From NCBI RefSeq assembly GCF_051014445.1, contig NW_027488367.1:28381501-28445500 (forward strand): a DNA stretch of 64,000 bases, written 5' to 3'. The notes below the pieces were generated by a model. It was not told where the DNA came from. It worked only from the letters and a program-made list of their open reading frames with translations, and searched no databases. This DNA comes from Colletes latitarsis (lineage: Eukaryota; Arthropoda; Insecta; Hymenoptera; Colletidae). Below are positions 25,001-37,630 of the stretch, piece by piece. Within the stretch, counting starts at the first letter, position 1. Every line of letters begins with the position of its first letter. The position numbers and the translations under genes are program-made.

Positions 25001-25629
25001 GTTTAGAGGATAACGCATGTTAGGTCTAGGTTAGGTCTGGGATTTTCACTCATCAGACTCATACTTTCGCATTCTTCACATACTTGTTGAACGGATCCTG
25101 GGTTTTTTCTGGTGTGGATCGCGTAGTAATGTGGTACCACACTGAAACATTCAAATTAAACCTAGTCTTGATAAATATTTTAGAGGATAACGCTTGTTAG
25201 GTCTGGGTTAGGTCTAGGATTTGCCCTCATCATGCTTCTACTTTCGCAATATTTCTCATACTTCATGGCTAGATCCTGGGCTGTTTCTGGATTGTATCAC
25301 GTAGTAAAGTGGTACCACGCTGAAACAGTCAATTAAACCTGGTTTCGATCAATACTTTAGAGGATAACGCATGTTAGGTCTGGGATAGATCTAGGATTTG
25401 CCCTCATCATGCTTCTACTTTCGCAATATTTCTCATACTTCATGGCTAGATCCTGGGCTGTTTCTGGATTGTATCACGTAGTAAAGTGGTACCACGCTGA
25501 AACAGTCAATTAAACCTGGTTTCGATCAATACTTTAGAGGATAACGCATGTTAGGTCTGGGATAGATCTAGGATTTGCCCTTATCAGGCTCTTACTTTCG
25601 CACATTTCTCATACTTGATGGCTAGATCC
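19041..25629. repeat. Mosaic satellite right of the retroposon
   Basis: About 37 monomers, rich in the GAATAATTC / GAAGTACAACAC subfamily. A 6-monomer similarity (offset 1056 bp) links about 20690-21110 and 21746-22166, marked by CAGTCAACTAAACC and GGTCTTTTTCTGG. No gene or non-satellite sequence is seen. Confidence 0.88.
25216..25569. repeat. Adjacent duplicate monomers with a 1-bp insertion
   Basis: Two consecutive units share the private string ATGCTTCTACTTTCGCAATA (25232 and 25409), 177 bp apart because of an added A in GCAATATTTC. A third copy occurs near 31047, about 32-33 monomers away, so the variant has spread both locally and at distance. Confidence 0.82.
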
Positions 25630-26780
25630 TGGGCTTTTTCTGGATCGCATCACGTGGTAATGAAGTACAACACTGAAACAGTCAATTAAACCAGGTTTCC
25701 ATCAATATTTTAGAGGATAACGCATGTTAGGTCTAGGTTAGGTCTGGGATTTTCACTCATCAGACTCATACTTTCGCATATTTCTCATACTTCATGGCTG
25801 GATCCTGGGCTGTTTCTGGATTGTATCCCGTAGTAATGTGGGGCCACACTGAAACAATCAATTAAACCTGGTCTTGATAAATATTTTAGTGGATAGCGCA
25901 TGTTAGGTCTGGGATAGGTCTGCGATTTGCCCTAATCAGACTCATACTTTCGCACACTTCACATACTTGTTGAACGGATCCTGGGATTTTTCTGGTTTGG
26001 ATCACGTAGTAATGTGGTACCGCACTGAAACAGTCGACTAAACCTGGTTTCGATCAATATTTTAGAGGATAACACAAGTTAGGTCTGGGATAGGTCTGGG
26101 ATTTGACCTCATCAGACTCATACTTTCGCGTTTTTCACATACTTGTTGAACAGATCCTGGGTTTTTTCTGGTTTGGATCACGTAGTACTGTGGTACCACA
26201 CTGAAACAGTCGATTAAACCAGGTTTCGATCAATATTTTTGAGGATAACGCATGTTAGGTCTGGGTTAGGTCTAGGATTTGCTCTCGTCAGGCTCATACT
26301 TTCGCATATTTCTCATACCTCATGGCTGGATCCTGGGCTGTTTCTGGATTGTATCACGTAGTAATGTGGTACCACGCTGAAACAGTCAATTAAACCAGGT
26401 TTCGATGAATATTTTTGAGGATAACGCATGTTAGGTCTGGGTTAGGTCTAGGATTTGCTCTCGTCAGGCTCATACTTTCGCATATTTCTCATACCTCATG
26501 GCTGGATCCTGGGCTGTTTCTGGATTGTATCACGTAGTAATGTGGTACCACGCTGAAACTGTCAATTAAACCTGGTTTCGATCAATATTTTAGAGAATAA
26601 TTCATGTTATGTCTAGGTTAGGTCTAGGATTTACTCTCATCAGGCTCATTCTTTCGCATATTACTCACACTTGATGGCTAGATCCTGGGCTTTTTCTGGA
26701 TTGGATCACGTAGTAATGTGGGACCACACTGAAACAATCAAATAAACCTCGTCTTGATAAATATTTTAGAGGATAGCGCA
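25630..26780. repeat. Dispersed duplicated block, copy 1
   Basis: Marked by CACGTGGTAATGAAG, ATTGTATCCCGTAG (25823 for GTATCCCG) and repeated CATACCTCATGGCTGG monomers. Matching blocks start near 27391 (offset about 1761 bp, 10 monomers) and 31775. Confidence 0.82.
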
Positions 26781-27390
26781 TGTTAGGTCTGGGGTAGGTC
26801 TGGGATTTGCCCTAATCAGACTCATACTTTCGCACACTTCACATACTCGTTGAACTGATCCTGGGTTATTTTCTGGTTTGGATCACATAGAAGTGTGGTA
26901 CCACACTGAAACAGTCGATTAAACCAGGTTTCGATCAATATTTTTGAGGATAACGCATGTTAGGTTTGGGTTAGGTCTAGGATTTGCTCTCGTCAGGCTC
27001 ATACTTTCGCATATTTCTCATACTTCATGGCTAGATCCTGGGCTATTTCTGGATTGGATCACGTAGTAATGTGGTACCACACTGAAACATTCAATTAAAC
27101 CTGGTCTTGATAAATATTTTAGAGGATAACGCATGTTAGGTTTGAGTTAGGTCTAGGATTTGCCCTCATCAGGCTGATACTTTCGCATATTTCTCATACT
27201 TCATGGCTAGATCCTGGGCTGTTTCTGGATTGTATCACGTAGTAAAGTGGTACCACACTGAAACAGTCGATTAAACCAGGTTTCGATCAATATTTTTGAG
27301 GATAACGCATGTTAGGTCTGTGTTAGGTCTGGGATTTGCTCTCATCAGGCTCATTCTTTCGCATATTTCTCATACTTGATGGCTAGATCC

Positions 27391-28361
27391 TGGGCTTTTT
27401 CTGGATCGCATCACGTGGTAATGAAGAACAACACTGAAACAGTCAATTAAACCAGGTTTCCATCAATATTTTAGAGGATAACGCATGTTAGGTCTAGGTT
27501 AGGTCTGGGATTTTCACTCATCAGACTCATACTTTCGCATATTTCTCATACTTCATGGCTGGATCCTGGGCTGTTTCTGGATTGTATCCCGTAGTAATGT
27601 GGGACCACACTGAAACAATCAATTAAACCTGGTCTTGATAAATATTTTAATGGATAGCGCATGTTAGGTCTGGGATAGGTCTGCGATTTGCCCTAATCAG
27701 ACTCATACTTTCGCACACTTCACATACTTGTTGAACGGATCCTGGGATTTTTCTGGTTTGGATCACGTAGTAATGTGGTACCGCACTGAAACAGTCGACT
27801 AAACCTGGTTTCGATCAATATTTTAGAGGATAACACAAATTAGGTCTGGGATAGGTCTGGGATTTGACCTCATCAGACTCATACTTTCGCGTTTTTCACA
27901 TACTTGTTGAACAGATCCTGGGTTTTTTCTGGTTTGGATCACGTAGTAGTGTGGTACCACACTGAAACAGTCGATTAAACCAGGTTTCGATCAATATTTT
28001 TGAGGATAACGCATGTTAGGTCTGGGTTAGGTCTAGGATTTGCTCTCGTCAGGCTCATACTTTCGCATATTTCTCATACCTCATGGCTGGATCCTGGGCT
28101 GTTTCTGGATTGTATCACGTAGTAATGTGGTACCACACTGAAGCAGTCAATTAAACCAGGTTTCGATCAATATTTTTGAGGATAACGCATGTTAGGTCTG
28201 GGTTAGGTCTAGGATTTGCTCTCGTCAGGCTCATACTTTCGCATATTTCTCATACCTCATGGCTGGATCCTGGGCTGTTTCTGGATTGTATCACGTAGTA
28301 ATGTGGTATCACGCTGAAACAGTCAATTAAACCTGGTTTCGATCAATATTTTAGAGAATAA
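27391..28361. repeat. Dispersed duplicated block, copy 2
   Basis: Same order of variants as 25630-26600, with small changes such as GAAGAACAAC. After about 28361 it switches to a monomer that matches 23229-23420 (marker GGTCTCGGATTTGCTCTTATC). Confidence 0.82.
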
Positions 28362-31300
28362 TTCATGTTAGGTCTAGGTTAGGTCTCGGATTTGCTCTTA
28401 TCAGGCTCATTCTTTCGCATATTTCTCATACTTCATGGCTAGATCCTGGGCTTTTTCTGGATCGCATCACGCAGTAATGAAGTACAACACTGAAACAGTC
28501 AATTAAACCAGGTTTCCATCAATATTTTAGAGGATAACGCATGTTAGGTCTGGGATAGGTCTGGGATTTGACCTCATCAGACTCATACTTTCGCGTTTTT
28601 CACATACTTGTTGAACAGATCCTGGGTTTTTTCTGGTTTGGATCACGTAGTAGTGTGGTACCACACTGAAACAGTCGATTAAACCAGGTTTCGATCAATA
28701 TTTTTGAGGATAACGCATGTTAGGTCTGGGTTAGGTCTAGGATTTGCTCTCGTCAGGCTCATACTTTCGCATATTTCTCATACCTCATGGCTGGATCCTG
28801 GGCTGTTTCTGGATTGTATCACGTAGTAATGTGGTACCACACTGAAACATTCAATTAAACCTGTTCATGATAAATATTTTAGAGGATAACGCATGTTAGG
28901 TTTGGTTTAGGTCTAGGATTTGCCCTCATCTGGCTCATACTTTCGCATACTTCTCATACTTCATGGCTAGATCCTGGGCTATTTCTGGATTGGATCACGT
29001 AGTAATGTGGTACCACACTGAAACTGTCAATTAAACCTGGTTTCGATCAATATCTTAGAGGATAACGCAAGTTAGGTCTGGGATAGGTCTGGGATTTGCC
29101 CTCATCAGGCTCATACTTTTGCGTTTTTCACATACTTGTTGAACAGATCCTGGGCTGTTTCTGGATTGTATCACGTAGTAATGCGGCACCACACTGAAAT
29201 AATCAATTAAACCTGGTCTTGATAAATATTTTAGAGGATAACGCATGTTAGGTCTGGGTTAGGTCTAGGATTTGCCATCATCACGCTCATACTTTCGCAT
29301 ATTGCTCATACTTCATGGCTAGATCCTGGGCTTTTTCTGGACTGCATCACGTAGTAATGAAGTACAACACTGAAACAGTCAACTAAACCTGGTTTCGATC
29401 AATATTTTAGAGAATAATTCATGTTAGGTCTAGGTTAGGTCTGCGATTTGCTCTCATCACGCTCATTCTTTCGCATATTTCTCATACTTGATGGCTAGAT
29501 CCTGGTCTTTTTCTGGATTGCATCACGTAGTAATGTGGGACCACACTGAAACAGTCAATTAAACCTGGTTTCGATCAATATTTTAGAGAATAATTCATGT
29601 TAGGTCTAGGTTAGGTCTGGGATTTGCTCTCATCAGGCTCATTCTTTCGCATATTTCTCATACATGTAGAACAGATCCTGGGTTTTTTCTGTTTTGGATC
29701 ACGTAGTAATGTGGGACCACACTGAAACAATCAATTAAACCTGGTCTTGATAAATATTTTGGAGGAGAACGCATGTTAGGTCTGGGTTAGGTCTAGGATT
29801 TGCCATCATCAGGCTCATACATTCGCATATTGCTCATACTTCATGGCTAGATCCTGGGCTGTTTCTGGATTGTATCACGTAGTAATGTGGTACCACGCTG
29901 AAACAGTCAATTAAACCTGGTTTCGATCAATATCTTAGAGGATAACGCAAGTTAGGTCTGGGATAGGTCTGGGATTTGCCCTCATCAGGCTCATACTTTT
30001 GCGTTTTTCACATACTTGTTGCACAGATCCTGGGCTGTTTCTGGATTGTATCACGTAGTAATGTGGCACCACACTGAAATAATCAATTAAACCTGGTCTT
30101 GATAAATATTTTAGAGGATAACGCATGTTAGGTCTGGGTTAGGTCTAGGATTTGCCATCATCACGCTCATACTTTCGCATATTGCTCATACTTCATGGCT
30201 AGATCCTGGGCTGTTTCTGGATTGTATCACGTAGTAATGTGGGACCACACTGAAACAATCAATTAAACCTGCTCTTGATAAATATTTTAGAGGAGAACGC
30301 ATGTTAGGTCTGGGTTAGGTCTAGGATTTGCCATCATCAGGCTCATACTTTCGCATATTTCTCATACTTGATGGCTAGATCCTGGGCTTTTTATGGATTG
30401 CATCACGTAGTAATGAAGTACAACACTGAAACAGTCAATTAAACCTGGTTTCGATCAATATTTTAAAGGATAACGTTAGTTAGGACTGGGATAGGTCTGG
30501 GATTTGCCCTCATCAGGCTCATACTTTCGCGTTTTTCACATACTTGTTGAGCGGATCCTGGGTTTTTTCTGGTGTGGATCACGTAGTAGTGTGGTACCAC
30601 ACTGAAACAGTCAATTAAACCTGGTTTCCATCAATACTTTAGAGGACAACGCAAGTTAGGTCTGGGATAGGTCTGGGATTTGCCCTCATCAGGCTCATAC
30701 TTTCGGGTTTTTCACATTCTTGCTGAACAGATCCTGGGTTTTTTCTGGTTTGGATCCCGTAGTAGTGTGGTACCACACTGAAACAGTCCATTAAACCTGG
30801 TTTCGCTCATTATTTTAGAGGATAACGCATGATAGGTCTAGGTCAGGCCTGGGATTTTCACTCATCAGACTCATACTTTCGCATTCTTCACATACTTGTT
30901 GAACGGATCCTGGGTTTTTTCTGGTGTGGATCACGTAGTAATGTGGTACCACACTGAAACATTCAATTAAACCTAGTCTTGATAAATATTTTAGAGGATA
31001 ACGCTTGTTAGGTCTGGGTTAGGTCTAGGATTTGCCCTCATCATGCTTCTACTTTCGCAATATTTCTCATACTTCATGGCTAGATGCTGGGCTATTTCTG
31101 GATTGGATCACATAGTAAAGTGGTACCACACTGAAACATTCAATGAAACATGGTCTGGATAAATATTTTAGAGGATAACGCAAGTTAGGTCTGGGTTAGG
31201 TCTGGGATTTTCACTCATCAGACTCATACTTTCACATTCTTCACATACTTGTTGAACAGATGCTGGGATATTTTCTGGTTTGGATCACATAGTAATGTGG

Positions 31301-31774
31301 TACCACTCTGGGACAGTCGATTAAACCAGGTTTCGATCAATATCTTAGAGAATAATTCATGTTAGGTCTAGGTTAGGTCTGGGATTTACTCTCATCAGGC
31401 TCATTCTTTCTTATATTACTCATACTTGATGGCTAGATCCTGGGCTTTTTCTGGATTGGATCACGTAGTAATGTGGGACCACACTGAAACAATCAATTAA
31501 ACCGGGTCTTGATAAATATTTTAGAGGATAGCGCAAGTTAGGTCTGGGATAGGTCTGGGATTTGCCCTAATCAGACTCATACTTTCACATATTTCTCATA
31601 CTTGATGGCTAGATCCTGGGCTTTTTCTGGATCGCATCACGTAGAAACAGTCGATTAAACCAGGTTTCGATCAATATTTTTGAGGATAACGCATGTTAGG
31701 TCTGGGTTAGGTCTGGGATTTGCTCTCATCAGGCTCATTCTTTCGCATATTTCTCATACTTGATGGCTAGATCC
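28362..31774. repeat. Mosaic satellite with a 5-monomer duplication
   Basis: About 29030-29327 recurs at 29910-30207 (880 bp, 5 monomers), and the same monomer type occurs at 24123. Bases near 30480-31090 echo 24845-25250. Only satellite is present. Confidence 0.82.
31635..31665. repeat. Truncated monomer: 18-bp deletion at 31644/31645
   Basis: The usual order CACGTAG-TAATGAAGTACAACACTG-AAACAG is reduced here to CACGTAGAAACAG, removing 18 bp that include the palindrome position. The offset between the 27.4-kb and 31.8-kb blocks (4384 instead of about 4402) confirms the loss. Confidence 0.88.
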
Positions 31775-32925
31775 TGGGCTTTTTCTGGATCGCATCACGT
31801 GGTAATGAAGTACAACACTGAAACAGTCAATTAAACCAGGTTTCCATCAATATTTTAGAGGATAACGCATGTTAGGTCTAGGTTAGGTCTGGGATTTTCA
31901 CTCATCAGACTCATACTTTCGCATATTTCTCATACTTCATGGCTGGATCCTGGGCTGTTTCTGGATTGTATCCCGTAGTAATGTGGGACCACACTGAAAC
32001 AATCAATTAAACCTGGTCTTGATAAATATTTTAATGGATAGCGCATGTTAGGTCTGGGATAGGTCTGCGATTTGCCCTTATCAGACTCATACTTTCGCAC
32101 ACTTCACATACTTGTTGAACGGATCCTGGGATTTTTCTGGTTTGGATCACGTAGTAATGTGGTACCGCACTGAAACAGTAGACTAAACCTGGTTTCGATC
32201 AATATTTTAGAGGATAACACAAATTAGGTCTGGGATAGGTCTGGGATTTGACCTCATCAGGCTCATACTTTCGCGTTTTTCACATACTTGTTGAACAGAT
32301 CCTGGGTTTTTTCTGGTTTGGATCACGTAGTAGTGTGGTACCACACTGAAGCAGTCGATTAAACCAGGTTTCGATCAATATTTTTGAGGATAACGCATGT
32401 TAGGTCTGGGTTAGGTCTAGGATTTGCTCTCGCCAGGCTCATACTTTCGCATATTTCTCATACCTCATGGCTGGATCGTGGGCTGTTTCTGGATTGTATC
32501 ACGTAGTAATGTGGTACCACACTGAAACAGTCAATTAAACCAGGTTTCGATCAATATTTTTGAGGATAACGCATGTTAGGTCTGGGTTAGGTCTAGGATT
32601 TGCTCTCGTCAGGCTCATACTTTCGCATATTTCTCATACCTCATGGCTGGATCCTGGGCTGTTTCTGGATTGTATCACGTAGTAATGTGGTACCACGCTG
32701 AAACAGTCAATTAAACCTGGTTTCGATGAATATTTTAGAGAATAATTCATGTTATGTCTAGGTTAGGTCTAGGATTTACTCTCATCAGGCTCATTCTTTC
32801 GCATATTACTCACACTTGATGGCTAGATCCTGGGCTGATTCTGGATTGGATCACGTAGTAATGTGGGAACACACTGAAACAATCAAATAAACCTCGTCTT
32901 GATAAATATTTTAGAGGATAGCGCA
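31775..32925. repeat. Dispersed duplicated block, copy 3
   Basis: Matches 25630-26780 in order, including GTATCCC at 31968 and the final GTTATGTCTAGG ... GGATTTACTCTCATC monomer that copy 2 lacks. Copies 1 and 3 therefore share a longer common source than copy 2 shows. Confidence 0.82.
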
Positions 32926-35164
32926 TGTTAGGTCTGGGATAGGTCTGGGATTCGCCCTAATCAGGCTCATACTTTCACGTTTTTCACGTACTTGTTGAAC
33001 TGATCCTGGGTCTTTTCTGGCTTGGATCACGTAGTAATGTGGTACCACACTGAAACAGTCGATTAAACCTGGTTTCGATCAATATTTTAGAGGATAACGC
33101 AAGTTAGATATGGGATAGGTCTGGGATTTGACCTCATCAGACTCATACTTTCGCACCCTTCACATACTCGTTGAGCAGATCCTGGGTTTTTTCTGGTTTG
33201 GATCACGTAGTAATGTGGTACCACACTGAAACAGTCGACTAAACCTGGTTTCGATCAATATTTTAGAGGATAACACAAGTTAGGTCTGGGATAGGTCTGG
33301 GATTTGACCTCATCAGACTCATACTTTCGCGTTTTTCACATACTTGTGGAACAGATCCTGGGTTTTTTCTGGTTTGGATCACGTAGTAGTGTGGTACCAC
33401 ACTGAAACAGTGCATTAAACCAGGTTTCGATCAATATTTTAGAGGATAACGCATGTTAGGTCTGGGTTAGGTCTAGGATTTGCCCTCATCAGGCTCATAC
33501 TTTCGCATATTTCTCATACTTCATGGCTGGATCCTGGGCTGTTTCTGGATTGTATCACGTACTAATGTGGTACCACGCTGAAACAGTCAATTAAACCTGG
33601 TTTCGATCAATATTTTAGAGAATAATTCATGTTAGGTCTAGGTTAGGTCTGGGATTTACTCTCATCAGGCTCATTCTTTCGCATATTACTCATACTTGAT
33701 GGCTAGATCCTGGGCTTTTTCTGGATTGGATCACGTAGTAATGTGGGACCACACTGAAACAATCAATTAAACCTGGTCTTGATAAATATCTTAGAGGATA
33801 GCGCATGTTAGGTCTGGGATATGTCTGGGATTTGCCCTAATCAGACTCATACTTTCGCACACTTCACATACTCGTTGAACTCATCCTGGGTTATTTTCTG
33901 GTTTGGATCACATAGTAATGTGGTACCACACCAAAACAGTCGATTAAACCAGGTTCGATCAATTGTTTTGAGGATAACGCATGTTAGGTCTGGGTTAGGT
34001 CTAGGATTTGCTCTCGTCAGGCTCATACTTGCGCATATTTCTCATACTTCATGGCTAGATCCTGGGCTATTTCTGGATTGGATCACGTAGTAATGTGGTG
34101 CCACACTGAAACATTCAATTAAACCTGGTCATGATAAATATTTTAGAGGATAACGCATGTTAGGTTTGGGTTAGGCCTAGGATTTGCCCTCATCAGGCTC
34201 ATACTTTCGCATATCTCTCATACTTCATGGCTAGATCCTGGGCTGTTTCTGGATTGTATCACGTAGTAATGTGGTACCACGCTGAAACAGTCAATTAAAC
34301 CTGGTCTTGATAAATATTTTAGAGGATAACGCATGTTAGGTTTGAGTTAGGTCTAGGATTTGCCCTCATCAGCCTCATACTTTCGCGTTTTTCACTTACT
34401 TGTTGAACTGATCCTGGGTCTTTTCTGGTTTGGATCACGTAGTAATGTGGTACCACACTGAAACAGTCGATTAAACCTGGTTTCGATCAATATTTTAGAG
34501 GATAACGCAAGTCAGATCTGGGATAGGTCTGGGATTTGACCTCATCAGACTCATACTTTCGCACCCTTCACATACTCGTTGAACAGATCCTGGGTTATTT
34601 TCTGGTTTGGATCACATAGTAATGTGGTACCACACTGAAACAGTCGATTAAACCAGGTTTCGATCAATATTTTTGAGGATAACGCATGTTAGGTCTAGGT
34701 TAGGCCTGGGATTTTCACTCATCAGACTCATACTTTCGCATTCTTCACATACTTGTTGGACGGATCCTGGGTTTTTTCTGGTTTGGATCACGTAGTAATG
34801 TGGGACCACACTGAAACAGTCAGTTAAACCTGGTTTCGATCAATATTTTAGAGAATAATTCATGTTAGGTCTAGGTCAGGTCTGGTATTTGCTCTTATCA
34901 GGCTCACTCTTTCGCATATTTCTCATACTTGATGGCTAGCTCCTGGGCTGTTTCTGGATTGTATCACGTAGTAATGTGGTACCACGCTGAAACAGCCGAT
35001 TAAACCTGGTTTCGATCAATATTTTAGAGGATAACGCAAGTTAAGTCTGGGATAGGTCTGGGATTTGACCTCATCAGACTCATACTTTCGCGTTTTTCAC
35101 ATACTTGTTGAACAGATCCTGGGTTTTTTCTGGTTTGGATCACGTAGCAATGTGGTGCCACACT
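32926..35164. repeat. Mosaic satellite
   Basis: About 13 monomers. A GGGTCTTTTCTGG monomer near 33010 recurs near 34405 (8 monomers) and again near 40750 and 44435 in the 21-monomer units. No gene is seen. Confidence 0.85.
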
Positions 35165-37630
35165 GAAACAGTCCATTAAACCTGGTTTGGATCAATATTT
35201 TAGAGGACAACGCATGTTAGGTCTAGGTTAGGCCTGGGATTTGCCCTCATCAGGGTCATACTGTCGCAGTTTTAACATACTTGTTGAACGGATCCTGGGT
35301 TTTTTCTGATTTGGTTCACGTAGTAATGTGGTACCACACTGAAACATTCAATTAAACCTGTTCATGATAAATATTTTAGAGGATAACGCATGTTAGGTTT
35401 GGGTTAGGTCTAGGATTTGCCCTCATCTGGCTCATACTTTCGCATACTTCTCATACTTCATGGCTAGATCCTGGGCTGTTTGTGGATTGCATCACGTAGC
35501 AATGTGGTACCACACTGAAACATTCAATTAAACCTTGTTTCGATCAATATTTTAGAGGATAACGCAAGTTACGTCTGGGATAGGTCTGGGATTTGCCCTC
35601 AACAGGCTCATACTTTCGCCTTTTTCATATACTTGTTGAACAGATCCTGGGTTTTTTCTGGTTTGGGTCACGTAGTAATGTGGTACCACACTGAAACATT
35701 CAATTAAACCTGGTCTTGATAAATATTTTAGAGGATAACGCATGTTAGGTCTAGGTTAGGTCTGGGATTTTCACTCATCAGACTCATACTTTCGCATTCT
35801 TCACATACTTGTTGAACGGATCCTGGGTTTTTTCTGGTTTGGATCACGTAGTAATGTGGTACCAGACTGAAACAGTCGACTAAACCTGGTTTCGATCAAC
35901 ATTTTAGAGGATAACGCAAGTTAGGGCTGGGATAGGTCTGGGATTTGCCCTCATCAGGCTCATACTTTCGCGTTTTTCACATACTTGTTGAACAGATCCT
36001 GGGTTTTTTCTGGGTTGGGTCACGTAGTAATGTGGTACCACACTGAAACAATCAATTAAACCTGGTTTGGATCAATATTTTAGAGGATAACGCAAGTTAG
36101 GTCTGGGATAGATCTAGGATTTGCCCTCATCAGGCTCTTACTATCGTATATTTCTCATACTTCATGGCTAGATCCTGGGCTATTTCTGGATTGGATCATG
36201 TAGTAATGTGGTACCACACTGAAACAGTCAATTAAACCTGGTTTCGATCAATATTTTAGAGGATAACGCAAGTTAGGTCTGGGATAGGTCTGGGATTTGC
36301 CCTCATCAGGCTCATACTTTCGCGTTTTTCACATACTTGTTGAACAGATCCTGGGTTTTTTCTGGTTTGGATCACGTAGTTGTGTGGTACCACACAGAAA
36401 CAGTCCATTAAACCTGGTTGCGATCAATATTTTAGAGGATAGCGCAAGTTAGGTCTGGGATAGGTCTAGGATTTGCCCTCATCAGGCTCTTACTATCGCA
36501 TATTTCTCATACTTCATGGCTAGATCCTAGGCTATTTCTGGATTGGTTCACGTAGTAAAGTGGTACCACACTGAAACATTCAATGAAACCTGGTCTGGAT
36601 AAATATTTTAGAGGATAACGCATCTTAGGTCTGGGTTAGGTCTAAGATTTGCCCTCATCAGGCTCACAGTTTCGTGTTTTTCACATACTTGTTGAACAGA
36701 TCCTGGGTTTTTTCTGGTTTGGATCACGTAGTAATGTGGTACCACACTAAAACAGTCAATTAAACCTGGTTTCGTTCAATATTTTAGAGGATAACGCAAG
36801 TTAGGTCTGGGATAGGTCTGGGATTAGCCCTCATCAGACTCATACTTTCGCAAACTTCACATACTGGATGACAAGATCCTGGGTTTTTTTCTGGTTTGGA
36901 TCACGTAGTAATGTGTTTCCACACTGAAACAGTCGATTAAACCTGGTTTCGATCAATATTTTAGAGGATAACGCAAGTTAGGTCTGGGATAGGTCTGGGA
37001 TTTGCCCTCATCAGGCTCATACTTTCGCGTTTTTCATATACTTGTTGAACAGATCCTGGGCTTTTTCTGGATTGCATCACGTAGTAATGAAGTACAACAC
37101 TGAAACAGTCAATTAAACCTGGTTTCGCTCAATATTTTAGAGGATAACGCATGTTAGGTCTAGGTCAGGCCTGGTTTTTTCACTCATCAGACTCATACTT
37201 TCGCATTCTTCACATACTTGTTGAACGGATCCTGGGTTTTTTCTGGTTTGGATCACGTAGTAATATGGGTCCACACTGATACAATCAACTAAACCTGGTC
37301 TTGATAAATATATTAGAGGATAACGCATGTTAGGTCTGGGATAGGACTGGGATTTGCCCTCATCAGACTCATACTTTCGCACACTTCACATACTCGTTGA
37401 ACAGATCCTGGGTTATTTTCTGGTTTGGATCACATAGTAATGTGGTACCACACTGAAACAGCCGATTAAACCAGGTTTCGATCAATATTTTTAAGGATAA
37501 CGCATGTTGGGTCTAGGTTAGGCATGGGATTTGCCCTCATCAGACTCATACTTTCGCACACTTCACATACTTGTTGAACGGATCCTGGGTTTTTTCTGGT
37601 TTGGATCACGTAGGAATGTGGTGCCACACT
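35165..37630. repeat. 14-monomer (2466-bp) unit, copy 1
   Basis: Begins at GAAACAGTCCATTAAACCTGG (35165) and contains markers TCATACTGTCGCAG, TCTGATTTGGTTCACG, CATACTTCTCATAC, CGCCTTTTTCATATAC and GATCAACATTTTAG. The same series starts again at 37631. Confidence 0.85.

Noticed and set aside
33821..34090. 89-codon plus-strand open frame
   Set aside because: Satellite by-product: it spans one and a half monomers and its translation is the shared monomer sequence. It owes its length to a 1-bp deletion (CAGGTTCGATC near 33951).
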